The translations under genes were made by a program, and so were the position numbers. From positions 682,001 through 746,000 of the forward strand of contig NZ_RQEP01000019.1 of NCBI RefSeq assembly GCF_004770055.1: a DNA stretch of 64,000 nucleotides, given 5' to 3'. Shown one piece after another: positions 32,013 to 41,371 of this stretch (positions are counted from its first letter, which is position 1; every line of letters starts with the position of its first letter). Source of the DNA: Leptospira semungkisensis. GTDB taxonomy: Bacteria; Spirochaetota; Leptospiria; Leptospirales; Leptospiraceae. A model generated the notes under the pieces. That model was not told where the DNA came from, searched no databases, and saw only the letters and a list, made by a program, of their open reading frames with translations.

Positions 32013-33161
32013 ATGAAAGAAATATTACTCATTACAATATTATTATTTTCTGTCATAGGATGCGGATCCATAGGCATAGGTAAAGAACAAGGAAAAGATC
32101 TGCAGGCAGGCTTACTGCTCTTGGGCCAAGAATCTTCGGAAGGAACTCCTTATATCTGGGATCTTCCCAACGGATTTCCCAGGCCAAAGATCCCGGAGAA
32201 TAATCCAATGACTCTGGAGAAGGTGAACTTAGGGCGGCATCTCTTCTACGAAACAGAACTCTCAGAGAATAAGAGCCAGGCCTGCGCCAGTTGCCACCAG
32301 CAAGACAAGGCATTTACGGACGGACTTGCTGTCTCTTCGGGCTCTACTGGACAGTCTCATCCCAGAAATGCGCAGCATCTTTCCAATGCCGTCTATAATC
32401 TAAGACTAACTTGGGCAAATCCTCTCTTAAAGAATTTAGAGGATCAGGCGAGAGTTCCCATGTTCGGAGACAATCCGATCGAATTAGGAATGAAGGACAA
32501 GGAAGATCTTTTGCTTTCCAGACTAGAAAACGACCCTATCTACCCTTCCCTATTTCATGCAGCATTCCCGAAAGATCCAAACCCATTCTCTATTTTGAAT
32601 ATTACAAAAGCATTAGCTAGCTTTCAAAGAAGTTTGATCTCCGGGAATTCAGCGTATGACAGATTTCAATCCGGAGATATAAGCGCCCTCAGCGCATCTG
32701 CCATCCGAGGAAAGAACCTATTCTTCGGAGAAAGAGGAGAATGCTTTCATTGCCATGGAGGCTTTAATTTTACGGATACAATCTTACATACCGGAACGGT
32801 TTTTGAAGAAGTTACATTCCATAATAACGGCTTAGATTCTTCTAACTTCACGAGTCCGAACGGAGGACTGTATGAGTTCACATTCTCCGAAGCTGATCGA
32901 GGAAAATTCAGAGCACCTTCTCTTAGGAACGTGGAGCTAACCGCTCCTTATATGCATGATGGTTCTCTTCCGGACCTTCTATCAGTGATCAACCATTATG
33001 CAAACGGAGGAAGTGGGGACGGAACCTTAAATCCAAACAAGGATCCTTTCGTAAGGAGCTTTTCCTTATCAGAATCGGAGAAACTGGACCTTGTGGAATT
33101 CTTAAAAAGTCTCACAGACGAGAACTTCGTTACGAACCCGGCATTTGCGAGCCCTTTTTGA
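32013..33161 (+). CDS. MbnH-like di-heme cytochrome c peroxidase family lipoprotein
   Basis: The 382-residue protein has a lipoprotein signal (LFSVIGCGS). It carries two c-type heme sites, CASCH at residues 91-95 and CFHCH at 244-248, in the order and spacing of bacterial di-heme cytochrome c peroxidases. MbnH is the branch of this family that pairs with MbnP and forms a bis-Fe(IV) state to oxidise tryptophan in its partner. Direct neighbourhood with the MbnP-like gene supports that branch over a peroxide-detoxifying CcpA. Further marks are GQSHPRNAQHLSNAVYN and LRNVELTAPYMHDGS. It probably works in the periplasm, tethered by lipid. Cytochrome maturation genes are not in this window. Confidence 0.88.
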   Translation: MKEILLITILLFSVIGCGSIGIGKEQGKDLQAGLLLLGQESSEGTPYIWDLPNGFPRPKIPENNPMTLEKVNLGRHLFYETELSENKSQACASCHQQDKAFTDGLAVSSGSTGQSHPRNAQHLSNAVYNLRLTWANPLLKNLEDQARVPMFGDNPIELGMKDKEDLLLSRLENDPIYPSLFHAAFPKDPNPFSILNITKALASFQRSLISGNSAYDRFQSGDISALSASAIRGKNLFFGERGECFHCHGGFNFTDTILHTGTVFEEVTFHNNGLDSSNFTSPNGGLYEFTFSEADRGKFRAPSLRNVELTAPYMHDGSLPDLLSVINHYANGGSGDGTLNPNKDPFVRSFSLSESEKLDLVEFLKSLTDENFVTNPAFASPF

Positions 33162-33162
33162 C

Positions 33163-34218
33163 ATGAAGAAGAATATATTCAATTTTATTGATATAATTTT
33201 AAAATGGATCTTTGCTCTTAGCAGAGCAATATCTATTTCGCTCAAAAGGAAGGCTTTATTAAAATTTGAAGGGTTGCCTTTCTTTAAATTTACAAAACCA
33301 ATCCTTCTTAGATTAGCGAAAGCGATATTTTTAGATTTTTCAAAATCGATTTATTTGACGTTTGGCAAATCGATCTTAGCAGCAACTCTTCTCCAGAACT
33401 GCGCGTTCGGAAACTTGGGAAATGCAACGGAAGAACGTTCGGAAATATTCCAATCCTTTCTGCGACTTGTAGATGAAAGGAGGACGAATATTTCTCCCTG
33501 GATCTATTATTCGGATGACCAAGGAGATACCGATCTTTCCTCATTTCAAATCTCCGGAAATTCTACAAACTACTCAGTGAGTATCGCTGAGAATACATTG
33601 GTGTTAAAGAGTTTGTATTTTCTATTCCAAGCTCCTGATACCTTATTCGGTCTCTCTCATTCGAATCAGGCAGATTTTCATTCCTTGCATTCAGGAGGTT
33701 CGGAAGGATCCGGAAGTGTTGGAACAGGTTCGTATGCAAAGAGATATGGGATTCGCGGTAGTTTCGAATCAGGAGATATTTCCATTTCTGATTTCGAATC
33801 TCTCACTGGTCCTGTAAAATCACAGAATCTCTCCCCTTTCCCTCCAGTTCCGTACGGAAGTATCTCTCATATTTATGGGGAATATTCTGCAGTCTTTCTC
33901 GACCTAATAATCACTCGGATATCCGATTCTTCTACAAGAAAGATCCATATTGAACTGCGAGATGTGAGTTTTCAAATAGAACCTTCTTGTAATTTAGAAA
34001 CTCCGTATAAACAGTCTGTCCCTTTATCGTTGGGATTTAGAGTAGATGGACTCTTAAAATCCAGACCAAGCTCTTCTTTTTCTCTTTTGGATTCCGTTTA
34101 TTCCTTAGGAATTTCAGAACTCACCATCAACGACTTTCAAAACTCTAACCTATATTCTGAAATCCTAAATAACCTAGGATACGAAGGCCAAACTCTGGTA
34201 TTTTATTCATGTCTTTAA
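33163..34218 (+). CDS. unknown protein of the MbnP/MbnH cluster, internal lipobox
   Basis: I do not recognise a family. The ATG at 33163 follows the MbnH stop by one base and gives 351 residues. The first 60 residues contain repeating basic-hydrophobic units (FTKPILLRLAKAI, DFSKSIYLTFGKSI) ahead of a lipobox-like LAATLLQNC near residue 70. A TTG codon just before TFGKSILAATLLQNC would give a short, normal lipoprotein signal, so the true start may be there. The body is serine-rich with one or two late cysteines (PSCNLE, YSCL end). Position suggests an outer-membrane or surface lipoprotein of the same system. Confidence 0.55.
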   Translation: MKKNIFNFIDIILKWIFALSRAISISLKRKALLKFEGLPFFKFTKPILLRLAKAIFLDFSKSIYLTFGKSILAATLLQNCAFGNLGNATEERSEIFQSFLRLVDERRTNISPWIYYSDDQGDTDLSSFQISGNSTNYSVSIAENTLVLKSLYFLFQAPDTLFGLSHSNQADFHSLHSGGSEGSGSVGTGSYAKRYGIRGSFESGDISISDFESLTGPVKSQNLSPFPPVPYGSISHIYGEYSAVFLDLIITRISDSSTRKIHIELRDVSFQIEPSCNLETPYKQSVPLSLGFRVDGLLKSRPSSSFSLLDSVYSLGISELTINDFQNSNLYSEILNNLGYEGQTLVFYSCL

Positions 34219-35210
34219 AAAATATACACAAAGCAAATCTCATATCATATCGAATCATTTTGCTTCCCCTTCTTCTATTGGGAAGTTCTGCTTTATTCGC
34301 TCACCATGCAGGAGAAGGACAAAATATAACCTCCTCTACGAGATTTATCGATCCTTTTGCAGGAAAGAAAGAAAGGCCCGCGGACTACGTAACGATCACG
34401 GAAGATTTTCAAAAAGGGACCTTAGATAATTCGAACCTATACACTACTACTGCATTTACAGAATTGAATTTCGCAGAAGGAAAGTTTGCCATGAACTTCA
34501 GCGTTCCTTGGACGTATTATGAACAGAAGGACAGACAAGATGCCGCGAGATACGGAAAAGCATATCTAGGAGCAAAATGGAATCCTTTGATAGATACGGG
34601 CTGGCCATTCTTCTTTTTATTGGAGGGAAGACTAGGATTTCCTTCGGGAGCTGATACAGATAGATTCGCTGGAGGAGATTATTATTCAGGGATTGCGAAT
34701 CTTACCCTGGGTGCCACTTGGAAGCAATGGTTATTCTTGGTACGAGCTTCGGGCATCTTTCCTCTTTCTAAGGATCATGCAAGTCTCGAAGCACAATCAG
34801 GACTTCCTTATTGGGCCCAAAATCCTCCCGGATCTCAAACAGAAACAAACCCTAGTACGGAAAAAGTGACCCAATGGTTTGCTTACATTACATATTTCGT
34901 AAATAAGGATTTCAGCCTTCTCGCAGGATATCTTTATAGAACTCCCTATGTGAATGTGATCGGAGGCGGGAGTCTTTTGGAAGAAAAAGAGAATAACAAA
35001 AGAACTTTTCCTAAATCCGTTCAGGAAGCAAGCCTTGGATTCAACTTAGGAATCGTAAAAGGAGTCTATGGAACACTTGTAGGAAGACTTCCTCTGATCC
35101 GAGATCCTGAGATCAGACTCTACGATTATGCGATCACAGCTTCTATCTCGTTTGAACTTCCCGAATACAAGGTTTCTAAGGTAGATAAAGAAGCCTCGGA
35201 GAAACTTTAA
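34209..35210 (+). CDS. outer-membrane barrel-like protein of the MbnP/MbnH cluster
   Basis: The 333-residue protein starts with a signal peptide ending ALFA, after which the mature chain begins HHAGEG. The remainder alternates short strands with aromatic ends (FAMNFSVPWTYYEQ, YLGAKWNPL, NLTLGATWKQWLFLVRAS, ITASISFELPEY), typical of a beta-barrel. A mature N-terminal histidine is seen in some copper proteins such as CopC; whether it matters here is unknown. The gene overlaps the preceding gene by 10 bases and closes the cluster. It may be the outer-membrane channel of the system. Confidence 0.6.
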   Translation: MSLKNIHKANLISYRIILLPLLLLGSSALFAHHAGEGQNITSSTRFIDPFAGKKERPADYVTITEDFQKGTLDNSNLYTTTAFTELNFAEGKFAMNFSVPWTYYEQKDRQDAARYGKAYLGAKWNPLIDTGWPFFFLLEGRLGFPSGADTDRFAGGDYYSGIANLTLGATWKQWLFLVRASGIFPLSKDHASLEAQSGLPYWAQNPPGSQTETNPSTEKVTQWFAYITYFVNKDFSLLAGYLYRTPYVNVIGGGSLLEEKENNKRTFPKSVQEASLGFNLGIVKGVYGTLVGRLPLIRDPEIRLYDYAITASISFELPEYKVSKVDKEASEKL

Positions 35211-35249
35211 CAAAAAGTAAATTATAATATAGAAAATAACTATTTAATA

Positions 35250-35280
35250 GAGTCGCGTGATCCGATCCCGATCGGAACTC
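35250..35280. terminator. nested hairpin between convergent genes
   Basis: TCCGAT, loop CCCG and ATCGGA (35261-35276) sit inside an outer GAGT/ACTC pair (35250-35253, 35277-35280). It lies between convergent stop codons but has no clear T-run, so the terminator call is tentative. Confidence 0.4.
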
Positions 35281-35292
35281 TAAGTAGTGGAA

Positions 35293-35577
35293 TCAATCCC
35301 AGAGAGATTGAAAGCAAAGAGCCGAATCTTGCTGAAAACTCTGAAAGCCGGGCTTAGCCACGCATTCTTCTTCCGTTGCAGGAAAATAATCGATGCCGCC
35401 GCCTTCGTATTTGATCCTGCAACATCCCTGCTTTTGGCTTTTTCCTTCCTTCTTAGGTTTAGAATTCTCCGAAGGATTAGGTCCCGCTTCTTTTTTTGGG
35501 GAAGAACCCTGAGCGAAAAGCCAGATGGGGAGTAAACAGCATAGCAAGATCGGATAAAACGCCGAGACTCGTCTCAT
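35293..35577 (-). CDS. small exported cysteine-containing protein
   Basis: The ATG at 35577 gives a 94-residue product. It begins with a signal peptide (FYPILLCCLLPIWLFAQ) followed by a Lys/Pro/Ser-rich linker and a small domain with GCCRIKYEGGGIDYFPA, EECVAK and ALCF, so four cysteines could form two disulfides. A longer reading from 35712 exists but would add 45 residues ahead of the signal peptide and has no support. I do not recognise the family. It is alone on its strand between convergent and divergent neighbours. Confidence 0.6.
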   Translation of the reverse strand: MRRVSAFYPILLCCLLPIWLFAQGSSPKKEAGPNPSENSKPKKEGKSQKQGCCRIKYEGGGIDYFPATEEECVAKPGFQSFQQDSALCFQSLWD

Positions 35578-35729
35578 ACGAATGAATTTATTTCTCAAGA
35601 GCTTGCCTAGGCAAGGAAAAATCCCTGAATTCCAAAAATAGGATCTTATTTTTACGTTGACTCTCCCCGCTTCCGAAGGTGAAAAAGAAAAGCGAAAGCT
35701 AAACTTATTCACAAATAGGAAATAAAATA

Positions 35730-36725
35730 ATGAATCCTCGCAGTTCCATTCTGGGAAAAAGGGCCACCCTGGTCGGTACTTTACTTGTGCTTCTTTCTTC
35801 CGGACAAATATTTTCGGAAACCGTTCTATTCAAGAACGGAGAAAAAACCTACGGAACGGTCATAGACCAATCCACAGACGCGGTTACGATATTAAAGGAT
35901 ACTAAAAGACAAACCATCCCGAAATCACAGATCCTAAAAATCATCTTCAAAGACATCAAGGACGAAGGTGAACTCGGAAAGATCTTCGAGGCGGAGAAAA
36001 AGAAATTAAACAAAGATGGAAAGAAGACGGAGAAAGAAGAGCAACTAGATACGTTAGTGCTCGAGCAAATGATCAAAGAGAACAGCTATAAGGTTGTTCA
36101 AAAGAGATTAGCACTCATCGAAAAATATATAGATGAACAAGACGGCGGTTGGGAAGAGTACATCTCTAAGAACCGCAATCCTTGGGAACCTGTTTGGAAA
36201 TCTGCGATCCTCCCTGGCTGGGGACTTTCTCTCATGAAGAAAGATACCTATGCAAGAACATATCAGGTGATCATCGGACTTTCCATCATCGTAGCTATCG
36301 GAGGCAGCCAAGCAGCCACCGTTCAAAAGAATAAGGCAGAAAACAGAATGAGCAAAATGCTCTTCGAAGATCCTGTTACGTATGCTCAGATCCAAGCGGC
36401 AGGGATCCCGAATTCTTCCGTATACATTGCTAAGCTACAGACGGATGCATTTTCCGAATACAATAAGGATAAACATAACCAACACCAATACGAGACCTAT
36501 AGCCATACAGGCCTTGGACTCGCAGTAGGATTGTATCTAGCACAGTTGGCACAAAGTTACTTCTTAGGAAAACAATGGGCCACTCATAATATCATCCAAA
36601 CTCCTTCCGGAGAATCCGTCCAAGAAGGATTCAATTTCAAGAGCAATATGACCACTCTTGCCTCTGGCGGCGGTGGAGCATTGCGCGAGTATCGAAGCGA
36701 ACTTAGATACGTAAGCGCTTTCTAG
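35730..36725 (+). CDS. membrane protein with DUF5683-like domain
   Basis: The 331-residue protein has an N-terminal signal (LVGTLLVLLSSGQIFSET). Then comes a small beta-rich part (KNGEKTYGTVIDQSTDAVTI and KRQTIPKSQILKIIFKD, residues about 33-73) of a type common in Leptospira exported proteins. A charged helical stretch follows, then NPWEPVWKSAILPGWGLSLMKKD near residue 150, the opening of DUF5683-type membrane domains, with two or three hydrophobic segments after it. The function is unknown. Its stop overlaps the stop of the convergent cysK gene by 4 bases. Confidence 0.65.
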   Translation: MNPRSSILGKRATLVGTLLVLLSSGQIFSETVLFKNGEKTYGTVIDQSTDAVTILKDTKRQTIPKSQILKIIFKDIKDEGELGKIFEAEKKKLNKDGKKTEKEEQLDTLVLEQMIKENSYKVVQKRLALIEKYIDEQDGGWEEYISKNRNPWEPVWKSAILPGWGLSLMKKDTYARTYQVIIGLSIIVAIGGSQAATVQKNKAENRMSKMLFEDPVTYAQIQAAGIPNSSVYIAKLQTDAFSEYNKDKHNQHQYETYSHTGLGLAVGLYLAQLAQSYFLGKQWATHNIIQTPSGESVQEGFNFKSNMTTLASGGGGALREYRSELRYVSAF

Positions 36726-37702
36726 ATCTCAGGAATCGAATACCCTTTAGAAGCCAACCAGTCCTTGTCGTATAGCCTGGACTGGTATCTGGCTCCACTA
36801 TCACAAAGAACAGTCACAAGAGTGTGGCCCGGTCCAAGCTCCTTAGCCAATTTCACCGCAGCAGCCACATTGATCCCAGTAGATCCTCCTACAAATAGTC
36901 CGTCTTTTCTCAAAAGAGTATAGATCGTTTCTAAACATTCCTGGTCGGAAATCCGGATCGCGTCGTCAAAGGGAGCATCCTTCATGTTCTCGGTAATCCT
37001 TCCGTTCCCGATCCCTTCCGTAAAAGAATTTCCTTCGGAAGATAACTCTCCCTTCTTTACAAAATTATAAATTGCTGAACCGAATGGCTCCGCAACGATC
37101 GTTTTGATCTTAGGATTCTTGCTCTTTAAGAACATAGCGGTTCCTGCAAAGGTTCCTCCCGTTCCAAGAGAAGCGAGCCATGCATCTATTTTGCCTTCTG
37201 TTTGCTCCCAGATCTCCGGGCCGGTGGTTTGAAAATGAGCAAGCCTATTAGCAACGTTATCGAATTGATTGGCCCAAATTGCATTCGGAGTCTCTTCTGC
37301 GATTCTTGCGGACACCTTTACATAGTTTCCAGGATCCTTATAGGGAACCGCAGGAACTGTCCTCACTTCGGCGCCTAAGGCTCTCAAAAGATCTATCTTC
37401 TCCTTGGATTGAGTATCCGGGATCACGATTAGACATTTGTAGCCCTTCGCATTACAAATATGAACAAGACCTATACCGGTGTTTCCGGCAGTTCCTTCGA
37501 CTACAGTGCCTCCCGGTTTTAGTAGACCCTTCTTCTCCGCTTCTTGGATAATGAATAAGGCGGCCCTATCCTTTACGGAACCTCCCGGATTTAAGAACTC
37601 GGCCTTGCCTAGGATCTCGCAACCAGTGAGATCTGAATAATAGTTCAAACGGATAAGTGGAGTATTTCCAATGCTGTCTACGAAACCTTTTTGGATCTTC
37701 AT
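36722..37702 (-). CDS. cysK: cysteine synthase (O-acetylserine sulfhydrylase family)
   Basis: The 326-residue PLP enzyme makes L-cysteine from O-acetylserine and sulfide. The PLP lysine is Lys44 in NPGGSVKDRA, the substrate loop is TAGNTGIG near residues 68-75, and the phosphate-binding loop is GTGGTFAGTA near residue 177. IGNTPLIRL at residues 11-19 is the family opening. Length and motifs agree with CysK/CysM; a cystathionine beta-synthase is less likely as no heme or CBS domains are present. It stands 152 bases downstream of the aldolase gene's stop on the same strand order, probably a separate unit. Confidence 0.9.
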   Translation of the reverse strand: MKIQKGFVDSIGNTPLIRLNYYSDLTGCEILGKAEFLNPGGSVKDRAALFIIQEAEKKGLLKPGGTVVEGTAGNTGIGLVHICNAKGYKCLIVIPDTQSKEKIDLLRALGAEVRTVPAVPYKDPGNYVKVSARIAEETPNAIWANQFDNVANRLAHFQTTGPEIWEQTEGKIDAWLASLGTGGTFAGTAMFLKSKNPKIKTIVAEPFGSAIYNFVKKGELSSEGNSFTEGIGNGRITENMKDAPFDDAIRISDQECLETIYTLLRKDGLFVGGSTGINVAAAVKLAKELGPGHTLVTVLCDSGARYQSRLYDKDWLASKGYSIPEI

Positions 37703-37854
37703 GTCTTTCCTTCAAAAATATATAATATAATCTAAATTCACAAAATAAAAAAGGGAAAGCAAACCGCAATTCTTCGCGATTAACCTTCCCCCTCGCATCC
37801 CGTTCGATTTGTATGTTTTGCCAAACGGGACTTTTCTTTATTAGAATCTTCTAA

Positions 37855-38910
37855 TTAAGCGATGGTAACATCCTTAGAAAGATACACATCTTGGATAGCG
37901 TTCAGAAGAGCCACTCCGTCCTTCATAGGCTTTTGGAAAGCCTTTCTACCGGAAATGAGTCCCATTCCACCCGCTCTCTTATTGATGACTGCGGCCTTAA
38001 CAGCGTCACCTAAGTCGTTGGAACCGGAAGGTCCGCCGGAGTTGATCAGTCCTACTTTGCCCATATAGCAGTTTGCTACTTGGTATCTCGCCATATCGAT
38101 CGGATGATCGGAAGAAAGATCAGTATACATCTTATCATCCTTCTTACCGAATTTCAGATCTCTAAATCCGCCTAAATTAGTCTCAGGCAACTTTTGCTTA
38201 ACGATATCTGCCTCGATGGTAGCAGCCAAATGGTTTGCTTGTCCCGTAAGGTCAGTAGCGATATGATAATCAGCCTTATCATTCTTGAACCCATCATTTC
38301 TGAGGTACGCCCAAAGAATGGTTACCAGTCCGAGTTCATGAGCTCTATGGAATGCTTCGGAGATCTCTTGGATCTGTCTGGAACTTTCGTCGGAACCGAA
38401 ATAGATAGTCGCTCCAACTGCTGCAGCTCCCATGTCGAAAGCCTGCTCAACGTTAGCGAACAGGATCTGATCGAATTTGTTAGGATAGCTTAAGAGTTCG
38501 TTATGATTAATCTTCACTACGAAAGGAATCTTATGCGCATACTTACGAGAAACGAGACCGAGCACTCCTAAAGTGGAAGCAACAGCGTTACATCCTCCCT
38601 CGATGGCAAGCTTCACGATATTTTCCGGATCGAAATACGCAGGGTTCTTAGCGAAAGAAGCCCCAGCGCTATGCTCAATCCCTTGGTCTACCGGAAGAAT
38701 GGAAAGATAACCTGTCCCAGCTAAACGACCAGTATTGTAGATGGATTGGAAATTTCTAAGAACAGAGTTGCTTCTGTCCGATTTGGAGAAGATTTCGTCT
38801 ATATAATTCGGTCCCGGGATGGTGAGATGCTCCTTAGGGATCGTTTTGGAAACGTGATTTAACAGTGAATCCGCTTCCGCGCCGAGCGCGCTCTTGATTT
38901 TATCTAACAT
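37855..38910 (-). CDS. fbaB: class I fructose-bisphosphate aldolase, DhnA type
   Basis: The 351-residue protein belongs to the archaeal-type class I aldolases (FbaB/DhnA). It has the [18 protein letters not shown] opening near residue 55, [13 protein letters not shown] near residue 130, and a phosphate-binding [13 protein letters not shown] near residue 288. The enzyme splits or joins fructose 1,6-bisphosphate through a Schiff-base lysine. In an organism living mainly on fatty acids it is likely to run in gluconeogenesis. A palindrome-like TTAGAATCTTCTAA covers its stop codon region; no T-run follows. Confidence 0.9.
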   Translation of the reverse strand: MLDKIKSALGAEADSLLNHVSKTIPKEHLTIPGPNYIDEIFSKSDRSNSVLRNFQSIYNTGRLAGTGYLSILPVDQGIEHSAGASFAKNPAYFDPENIVKLAIEGGCNAVASTLGVLGLVSRKYAHKIPFVVKINHNELLSYPNKFDQILFANVEQAFDMGAAAVGATIYFGSDESSRQIQEISEAFHRAHELGLVTILWAYLRNDGFKNDKADYHIATDLTGQANHLAATIEADIVKQKLPETNLGGFRDLKFGKKDDKMYTDLSSDHPIDMARYQVANCYMGKVGLINSGGPSGSNDLGDAVKAAVINKRAGGMGLISGRKAFQKPMKDGVALLNAIQDVYLSKDVTIA

Positions 38911-39013
38911 TCCTAATACCTTATGGATTTATCGATCTGGTGACTAGTTTTGGGGAAAAGCCTAAAATTTCCATCGCTTTTCCAAAGAAAGGAGGGGCCT
39001 AAGGCATTGAGGA

Positions 39014-40510
39014 TTATTTGGTTTGAACCGGTAAACGAACGCAGAAATCAGTGCCTGCATTCGTCTTTTGCACTGTCAATTTGCCTCGGTTGGATTGAAT
39101 GATCCCGTAACAAACAGAAAGTCCCATCCCTATCCTTGAATCATCCGATTGGATCCTTTCAAAAGGTTGGAAGGCATTCTCTGGATCCAATTCTTCTTTC
39201 ATGGAGCCGGAGAGACGAATCTCCAAAACGGATTCATCTTCTGTCTCTCCTTTGCTCAAGAAAGCATTCATACGAATGGTGCTTCCCTTCAGATCGGAAC
39301 CTACGCCGTCCGCGTAGAAATAGAGTAAATAATATAAAACTTCTTTAATCTGATTTTGCTTCAGAAAAATATCAGGCAGGTCTTCGGCGATATTCTTTGC
39401 GAGCACCAGATTCTTGGTCTTGAGAAGTTCGGAGATCATTCCTTCCACGCCGAAAATGATATCGTCTAGCCTTCCCCAACTAGGTTCTTCATTGTCGGAT
39501 CTGGAGAATAGGATCAGGTTGCGGATAATTCCGGAGATCCTCTCTCCCTGCTCAATGATCACTCTTGCATAATTTCGAATATCCGGAGCGAGATCGGTCC
39601 GATTTCGTATAATATTTCCGTAATTGATCACACCCATAAGAGGATTGTTGATCTCATGCGCAATCCCTGCGGCGAGTTTCTGAATGGACTCCAAACGCAT
39701 TTCGGATTGGATCACTTTCTCCATCTCAGAGATCCTCTTCTCGGAAACGGAAAGAAGATCCAACTCGGAGAATGTAACGATGCTACCTACGATCCTTCCT
39801 TCCTCATCTCGGATGGGAGAAACTCTAAATCCTACTCGAACTTTGCGCTCATCCTTTCGGATCAAAACTGCAGGAATATATCTAAGATTATGACCTAAAT
39901 GATCCGGATGTTCCGCAGAACCGATTTGGGTTTGGATAAAGGAAAGCACCAGGTCTCCTGGCTTTCCAATAGCTTCATTCAAGCTCCAACCGGTGAGATC
40001 TTCCGCAGCATGATTGAGAAAAATGATCTTACCGTCCTCGTCCAAGGAGACGGCACCTTCTGAAATGCTTTGGATTACGTTCTTAAATTCCTTGCCGCTC
40101 TCCTTCATTCTTCCCAAGCGTTTTTGTTGTCTAAGAGCGATCTCTATAGAAGACTTGAGTTGGTGATTTTGAAAGGGCTTCGTGATATAAGCGTAAGTAG
40201 AAGCAGCATCCATGGCTCTCATGAACGTAGAATCATCCGTATACGCCGTCATGAAAACGATAGGAACATCTTTGATCCTTTGGATGCTTTGCGCAGTTTG
40301 GATCCCGTCCATATCTCCTTCGATGGAAATATCCATAAGTACGAGATCCGGATTCGTTTCCTTAAAGATGGATTGCGCATCTTGTCCGTTAGCCGCCACA
40401 CCGGCGATCTTATAACCTAGGTTTTGAAGAGTCTTTTGAAGATTAAAGGAAAGCAACCATTCGTCTTCAACGATCAGGATATTCGGTTGTTCGGACGAAG
40501 AAAGAGTCAT
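39014..40510 (-). CDS. REC-PAS-histidine kinase hybrid with degenerate ATPase boxes
   Basis: The 498-residue protein starts with a receiver domain (phosphoacceptor Asp60 in DLVLMDISIEG, Lys111 in YITKPF). A PAS domain follows (about 145-260, with EGAVSLDEDGKIIFLNHAAEDLTGWS), then a HisKA helix with the acceptor His near residue 285 (LAAGIAHEINNPLMG). In the ATPase domain the N-box asparagine is missing (EVLYYLLYFYADGVG) and no DxGxG G1 box is visible, while the G2 box GMGLSVCYG is kept. Autophosphorylation may be weak or lost. No partner regulator is adjacent. It is divergent from the CBS gene. Confidence 0.82.
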   Translation of the reverse strand: MTLSSSEQPNILIVEDEWLLSFNLQKTLQNLGYKIAGVAANGQDAQSIFKETNPDLVLMDISIEGDMDGIQTAQSIQRIKDVPIVFMTAYTDDSTFMRAMDAASTYAYITKPFQNHQLKSSIEIALRQQKRLGRMKESGKEFKNVIQSISEGAVSLDEDGKIIFLNHAAEDLTGWSLNEAIGKPGDLVLSFIQTQIGSAEHPDHLGHNLRYIPAVLIRKDERKVRVGFRVSPIRDEEGRIVGSIVTFSELDLLSVSEKRISEMEKVIQSEMRLESIQKLAAGIAHEINNPLMGVINYGNIIRNRTDLAPDIRNYARVIIEQGERISGIIRNLILFSRSDNEEPSWGRLDDIIFGVEGMISELLKTKNLVLAKNIAEDLPDIFLKQNQIKEVLYYLLYFYADGVGSDLKGSTIRMNAFLSKGETEDESVLEIRLSGSMKEELDPENAFQPFERIQSDDSRIGMGLSVCYGIIQSNRGKLTVQKTNAGTDFCVRLPVQTK

Positions 40511-40851
40511 GGGTTAGTAATTTAAGATATTCCTGAAGTAACGAAAAAGTTCCCTACGCCGTAATGCTCCCACGTTAGGAGAGAATTGGGAAATCCTTTT
40601 TTGAGAATCGGAGTAAATCCGTATCATTTTCAAAACCTACCGATGGTATTTTATCAATTCGATTCTGATCAGGAAATCATTGAAATGATCTAATTCCATA
40701 TTCGGCCTGATTTTCATGTAATTTTGCGAGATTTTCGTCCTTAATTTACCTTAAATTAGGCTAAAAGCATATATAAGTACGGTTTTCTTTTTAGAAAAAG
40801 TCCTTGAATCCGAGGTCCCAAATTACTACACTCATTGGCCTAGAGGTAGCC
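40511..40851. other. divergent intergenic region without a gene
   Basis: The gap separates the minus-strand kinase from the plus-strand CBS gene. It is AT-rich from about 40620 on and has no long frame with a ribosome site. It should contain both promoters; I cannot place them with confidence. An in-frame extension of the CBS gene to 40804 is not supported. Confidence 0.4.
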
Positions 40852-41292
40852 ATGCTGGTAAAAGATATCTTGGATAAAAAGGACCGCAAGATCCTTTCGG
40901 TGGAACCGCAAACCACCGTTTGGGAAGCGATCCGATTTATGACCAAGTATGATATAGGTTCCGTGATCGTGCTAAACGCGGGTAAACTCGCAGGCATTTT
41001 TACGGAGAGGGATTTGCTGCATTTTGCTTCGACGGATCGGGATGGGGTATTCGATAAAACTGTGGGCGATGTGATGTCCACGCAATTGACTACCATGCAA
41101 CCGACCGATCAAGTGGATGATGTTCTCGCGATCATGCTTAAAAAGAGAATTCGGCATATGCCTATTTTGGACGGGAACCGATTGGTAGGGATCATATCCA
41201 TCGGAGATGCGGTAAAGGCTAAGATTGAAAAAACGGAAGAAGAGAATAAAAACTTAAAGAATTATATATATAGCGAATCCGGGCTCATGTGA
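40852..41292 (+). CDS. CBS-domain pair protein
   Basis: The 146-residue protein consists of two CBS motifs, residues about 8-62 (ILSVEPQTTVWEAIRFMTKY) and 74-128 (MSTQLTTMQPTDQVDDVLAI), and a short charged tail. Such stand-alone pairs bind adenosine nucleotides and regulate partner proteins. The ATG at 40852 is chosen because GAGG stands just before it and it starts the fold; an ATG-like start at 40804 would add 16 residues with no homology. The partner is unknown. Confidence 0.88.
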   Translation: MLVKDILDKKDRKILSVEPQTTVWEAIRFMTKYDIGSVIVLNAGKLAGIFTERDLLHFASTDRDGVFDKTVGDVMSTQLTTMQPTDQVDDVLAIMLKKRIRHMPILDGNRLVGIISIGDAVKAKIEKTEEENKNLKNYIYSESGLM

Positions 41293-41371
41293 GATCCGGA
41301 CTATTTATTCCCTTACAATTATTTCGGAATTCATAATATCCTTTTCACACTCGATCAAAATGAAACGAGAG

